Shown here: piece by piece, positions 13,102 to 16,033 of the stretch
How positions within the stretch are numbered: position 1 is the first letter of the stretch
Layout of the letters: each line of letters opens with the position of its first letter
Assembly (NCBI GenBank): GCA_016282215.1
Contig: JAEEKC010000314.1
Coordinates: forward strand, 1-16,033
Length of the DNA: 16,033 bases
Source of the DNA: Lachnospiraceae bacterium
Lineage (GTDB): Bacteria; Bacillota; Clostridia; Lachnospirales; Lachnospiraceae
Direction of reading: 5' to 3'
Made by a program: the position numbers and the translations under genes
Notes under the pieces: model-generated
What the model was told of the DNA's origin: nothing
Databases searched by the model: none
The model's input: the letters and a program-made list of their open reading frames with translations, nothing else

Positions 13102-13116
13102 TAAATCAATGATTTA
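13102..13116. repeat. Perfect dyad TAAATCA-A-TGATTTA before argB
   Basis: A 7-bp inverted repeat around one base abuts the argB ribosome site AAAGGAG. It could be a protein-binding site or a short structure that masks ribosome binding. The AT content makes chance occurrence plausible. Confidence 0.3.
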
Positions 13117-13127
13117 AAGGAGCAGTT

Positions 13128-14018
13128 ATGAAAGAAAAAGACATGAACAAGATCATGGAAAAAGCTGCGGTGCTGGTTGAGGCGCTGCCTTACATCCAGA
13201 AATACAACAGACGCATCATTGTTGTAAAATACGGCGGATCGGCTATGGCAAATCCGCAGCTGCAGCGAAGCGTGATCCAGGATGTGACACTTCTGAAACT
13301 TGTCGGATTCAAGCCCATCATCGTGCATGGCGGCGGCAAGGAGATCAGTGAGTGGGTGAAGAAAGCCGGTATGGAATCACGGTTTGTCAATGGTCTTCGT
13401 GTGACAGATGAGCCTACCATGGAGATTGCGGAAATGGTGCTTTCCAAAGTCAATAAGCGTCTGGTGACTATGGTGGAGGAATTGGGTGTCCGTGCCGTGG
13501 GTATCAGCGGAAAAGACGGCGGACTGCTCCGTGTGGATAAGAAGCTTTCCGACGGACAGGATATCGGTTTCGTGGGCGAAGTCAAGGCAGCAGATCCGAA
13601 GATTTTGTTTGATCTTTTGGAGAAGGATTTTCTTCCCATCGTGGCGCCTATCGGTCTCGGAGATGATTATGCTTCTTACAATATCAATGCCGATGACGCG
13701 GCATGCGCAGTAGCCAAGGCAGTTGGTGCGGAAAAACTGGCCTTCCTGACGGATATTGAAGGGCTGTACAAAGACATCAATGATCCGGACAGTTTTATTT
13801 CAAGACTGACGGTGGATCAGGCAGAAGATCTGGTTGGCAGCGGACTGATCGGCGGGGGCATGCTTCCGAAACTTTCAGGCTGCGTGGAAGCGGTTCGAAG
13901 CGGTGTCGGCAGAGTGCATATTCTGGACGGAAGAGTTGCCCATTGCTTACTTTTGGAGTTCTTCACGGACGAAGGGATCGGTACGGCGATCGTGCGGGAT
14001 GAAGATGAGATGGCATAG
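13128..14018 (+). CDS. argB: Acetylglutamate kinase
   Basis: This cytosolic enzyme phosphorylates N-acetylglutamate with ATP, the second step of ornithine synthesis. The 296-residue protein shows VVKYGGSAM (32-40), the glycine-rich VHGGGKEIS (66-74), FVNGLRVTD (86-94), GISGKDGGLL, NINADDAACAVA and GGGMLPKL, all typical of the amino-acid kinase fold. An N-terminal helix of about 28 residues (ending ALPYIQKYNRR) precedes the first strand. In this family that helix marks hexameric, arginine-inhibited enzymes, so feedback inhibition is likely. AAAGGAG lies just upstream of the ATG. It follows the GNAT gene by 61 bp and precedes argD by 29 bp. Confidence 0.97.
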   Translation: MKEKDMNKIMEKAAVLVEALPYIQKYNRRIIVVKYGGSAMANPQLQRSVIQDVTLLKLVGFKPIIVHGGGKEISEWVKKAGMESRFVNGLRVTDEPTMEIAEMVLSKVNKRLVTMVEELGVRAVGISGKDGGLLRVDKKLSDGQDIGFVGEVKAADPKILFDLLEKDFLPIVAPIGLGDDYASYNINADDAACAVAKAVGAEKLAFLTDIEGLYKDINDPDSFISRLTVDQAEDLVGSGLIGGGMLPKLSGCVEAVRSGVGRVHILDGRVAHCLLLEFFTDEGIGTAIVRDEDEMA

Positions 14019-14047
14019 TACATTAGCGGTAAATTTGGAGGAGAAAA

Positions 14048-15241
14048 ATGCAGGAATACATCGATAAAGCGGAGCAGTCACTGCTTCATACATATAACAG
14101 GTATCAGATCGTGTTTGATCATGGTCAGGGCGTGCATCTTTATGATACGGACGGTAAGGCGTATCTGGATTTTTGTGCCGGCATTGCAGTCAATGCGCTT
14201 GGGTACGGTGATGCAGAGCTGGAAAAGGAACTGATCGATGCACTCAGCGATCAGGTCAGGAAAGTAACGCATATCTCGAATTATTATTACTCGGTGCCGG
14301 CCATGGAAGCTGCGACTAAGCTGACAAAGGTTGCACAGATGGACCGGGTGTTTTTTACAAACAGTGGTGCGGAAGCCATTGAGGGCGTGATCAAAACTGC
14401 CAGGAAATACGCCTATCTGAAGGACGGCAGCACCGACCATGAGATCATCGCCATGGATCATTCCTTCCACGGCAGGACCATGGGCGCGCTTTCCGTGACG
14501 GGAAATGCACATTACCGGGAAGCCTTTGAGCCGATGATCGGCAATATCAGATTCGCAACCATGAACGATTTTGACAGTGTGCTTGCGCTTGTCAATGACA
14601 AGACCTGCGCCATCCTGCTTGAAACGGTGCAGGGGGAAGGCGGGATCCATCCGGCAGACGGGGAGTTTTTGCAAAAGCTCCGTAAGCTTTGCGATGAAAA
14701 AGATATCCTGCTGATGTTTGATGAGATCCAGTGTGGCATGGGACGCTGCGGCGCCATGTTTGCGTGGCAGCTTTACGGTGTACGGCCCGATGTGATGGCA
14801 ACGGCCAAAGCGCTGGGCTGCGGTGTGCCGGTCGGTGCATTTATGATGACGGAAAAAGTGGCGAAGGCCTCTCTGGTCGCGGGTGACCACGGCAGCACTT
14901 ACGGCGGCAACCCCCTTGTGTGCAGGGCGATTTCCACAGTGCTGGATCTGTTTGAAAAAAGAAATCTGACGGATCATGTGAAAGAGGTCGGTGAGTATCT
15001 GACCGAAAAACTCGACGCACTTGCCGCGAAGCATGATCAGATCGTAGAGCGCAGGGGGATCGGTCTGATGCAGGGCCTGGAGTTTTCCTGTGAAGTGGGT
15101 CCGATCTTGTTGAAGTGTCTTGAGAAAGGACTGGTCCTGATCAATGCCGGTACAAATATCATTCGGTTTGTGCCGCCTCTTGTGATCGAAAAAGAAGACG
15201 TGGATGAAATGATCGATATCCTGGAGGAATGCCTTTCATGA
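14048..15241 (+). CDS. argD: Acetylornithine aminotransferase
   Basis: This cytosolic PLP enzyme converts N-acetylglutamate semialdehyde and glutamate to N-acetylornithine and 2-oxoglutarate. The 397-residue class III aminotransferase shows FTNSGAEAIEG (103-113, phosphate loop), HSFHGRTMGALS (138-149), LLETVQGEGG (190-199), LMFDEIQCGMGR (222-233, with Asp225 facing the PLP ring nitrogen) and the Schiff-base Lys254 in MATAKALGCG. Length is normal. GGAGGAG precedes the ATG. Its stop overlaps the next ATG as ATGA (15238-15241), which suggests translational coupling to the solute-binding protein gene. Neither argF nor argJ follows in this window. The symbol rests on the operon context; the fold also includes other ornithine-type aminotransferases. 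Confidence 0.95.
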   Translation: MQEYIDKAEQSLLHTYNRYQIVFDHGQGVHLYDTDGKAYLDFCAGIAVNALGYGDAELEKELIDALSDQVRKVTHISNYYYSVPAMEAATKLTKVAQMDRVFFTNSGAEAIEGVIKTARKYAYLKDGSTDHEIIAMDHSFHGRTMGALSVTGNAHYREAFEPMIGNIRFATMNDFDSVLALVNDKTCAILLETVQGEGGIHPADGEFLQKLRKLCDEKDILLMFDEIQCGMGRCGAMFAWQLYGVRPDVMATAKALGCGVPVGAFMMTEKVAKASLVAGDHGSTYGGNPLVCRAISTVLDLFEKRNLTDHVKEVGEYLTEKLDALAAKHDQIVERRGIGLMQGLEFSCEVGPILLKCLEKGLVLINAGTNIIRFVPPLVIEKEDVDEMIDILEECLS

Positions 15242-16033
15242 ATAAAAGGATATGGTCAGTCATCCTCGTGATGGCGATGCTGCTCTGGGTATGGCAGGGT
15301 GCCAACATATCGGGCGTTCTTGCAAAAGGCGGGAAAAACGCCGGCGGCGAGGCTGTTTCCGATCAGACGGAAAATGTTGCATCGGGGGCCGGGAAAATGA
15401 CCGCAACAGATGATAGCGCAGGTCAGCCTGATCCGGCGCCCGAAGATAGTCAGTCACCGTCCCTGTTTTCTGCACAAAAGCAGACGATCCGCATCTGGTA
15501 CACGGATGAGGATATGACGGACTATCTGCAAAAGCGCGCTGAGCAGTATATGGCTGCCCATGAAGATGTCAGAATCCTTCCGGTGCTTGCTGAGCGTGCG
15601 GAGTATCTAGAGAACATTTATGAAGCATCTGTCAGGGAAAATGCAGAAGAGCCGATGCCGGATCTGTTCCTGACAACGGATGATACCCTGGAAAAAGCAT
15701 ATCTGATGGGAATTGCCGTTCCGGTGGACGAGATGCTATCGGGACTGGATGAACAGCATTTCCCGGCTGTTTCACTGCGGGCTGTTACCTGCCGCGGGAA
15801 ACAGGTGGCATATCCGCTGTCTTATGAAACGGCGGTTTTTCTGTATAACAAAACCTATTTAGAGGCAATGGCAAAAGCGCATAACGAGGCACTTTCCGAT
15901 ATTGCGCAGGCGCAGGCAGCCGAGGCGCAGACTGCCGAGATGCTGGCAAACGGTGAAGAACCGGAGATCGCCGAAGATGCGGCGGATGCCTTGGAAACGG
16001 AGCAGGGTAATGTGACGGCAGATGACCTGATCC
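15238..16033 (+). CDS. Extracellular solute-binding protein (ABC type), 3' end beyond window
   Basis: The frame is open from the ATG at 15238 to the window edge, giving at least 265 residues. An N-terminal hydrophobic stretch after MNKRIW (about 6-29, ending GVLA) looks like a signal peptide or membrane anchor; there is no lipobox Cys. A low-complexity linker (30-80, rich in Ala, Gly, Asp, Pro) leads to a solute-binding fold: QTIRIWYTDEDMTDYLQKRA (82-101), PDLFLTTDDTLEKAYLMGIA (141-160), VPVDEML (161-167), and AYPLSYETAVFLYNKTYLEA (191-210). An Ala/Glu-rich segment (211-258) then interrupts the fold before ADDLI. The ATG overlaps the argD stop codon. It probably belongs to a sugar- or peptide-type ABC importer whose other genes are outside the window; the ligand is unknown. 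Confidence 0.8.
   Translation, partial: MNKRIWSVILVMAMLLWVWQGANISGVLAKGGKNAGGEAVSDQTENVASGAGKMTATDDSAGQPDPAPEDSQSPSLFSAQKQTIRIWYTDEDMTDYLQKRAEQYMAAHEDVRILPVLAERAEYLENIYEASVRENAEEPMPDLFLTTDDTLEKAYLMGIAVPVDEMLSGLDEQHFPAVSLRAVTCRGKQVAYPLSYETAVFLYNKTYLEAMAKAHNEALSDIAQAQAAEAQTAEMLANGEEPEIAEDAADALETEQGNVTADDLI

Noticed and set aside
14078..15034. 318-codon open frame on the - strand
   Set aside because: It is entirely antisense to argD. The residues are rich in His, Cys and Arg, as expected from a shadow frame.

Overview
The window looks like a chromosomal segment of a mid-GC Clostridia bacterium (Bacillota), most likely a Lachnospiraceae member. The basis is the strong AGGAGG-type ribosome binding sites, the Tn916-type integrase, DegV and DUF5721-like proteins, a small hypothetical protein of a type I recall from that family, and the ArgC/ArgB/ArgD sequences. 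These assignments come from reading the sequence; no database search was run.

Layout. (1) 1-960: the 3' part of a Tn916-like tyrosine recombinase, then about 290 bp of non-coding DNA built from phased TTT(A/G)CCCC repeats and a nested dyad whose centre resembles a recombinase core site. This is probably the end of an integrative element. (2) 961-2667: a low-molecular-weight protein tyrosine phosphatase with an internal insertion, then an extended -10 promoter, a leader hairpin and an ArsP_2-like metal exporter with a His/Asp-rich loop. (3) 2740-6760: a membrane signalling cluster on the + strand, with a six-TM methyl-accepting protein lacking an extracellular sensor, a TTG-started 7TM-PAS-degenerate GGDEF-HD-GYP protein, and a 76-residue protein. 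(4) 6837-8775: RidA, a DUF5721-like gene on the - strand, and divergent DegV with a promoter followed by a perfect dyad. (5) 8785-11039 on the - strand: argG, a DUF1294 membrane protein overlapping argG by ATGA, and a LytTR response regulator with an atypical receiver. (6) 11040-11343: a divergent control region holding an array of TGCAT/ATGCA half-sites (probable ArgR boxes) between an argG promoter and one or two argC promoters. (7) 11344-16033: argC, a GNAT acetyltransferase, argB, argD, and a solute-binding protein gene that overlaps argD by ATGA and runs off the window.

How the genes work together. argC, argB and argD supply the middle steps of ornithine synthesis and argG makes argininosuccinate. 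Both arms are read outward from one control region, so arginine through ArgR probably sets both. argJ is not in the cluster, and the slot it often occupies holds a GNAT enzyme. Each arm carries a non-arginine passenger joined by ATGA overlap: DUF1294 (followed by LytTR) after argG, and the solute-binding protein after argD. The methyl-accepting protein and the HD-GYP protein are 36 bp apart and probably form one unit linking taxis-type signalling to cyclic-di-GMP breakdown. I saw no tRNA, rRNA, CRISPR array or canonical intrinsic terminator.
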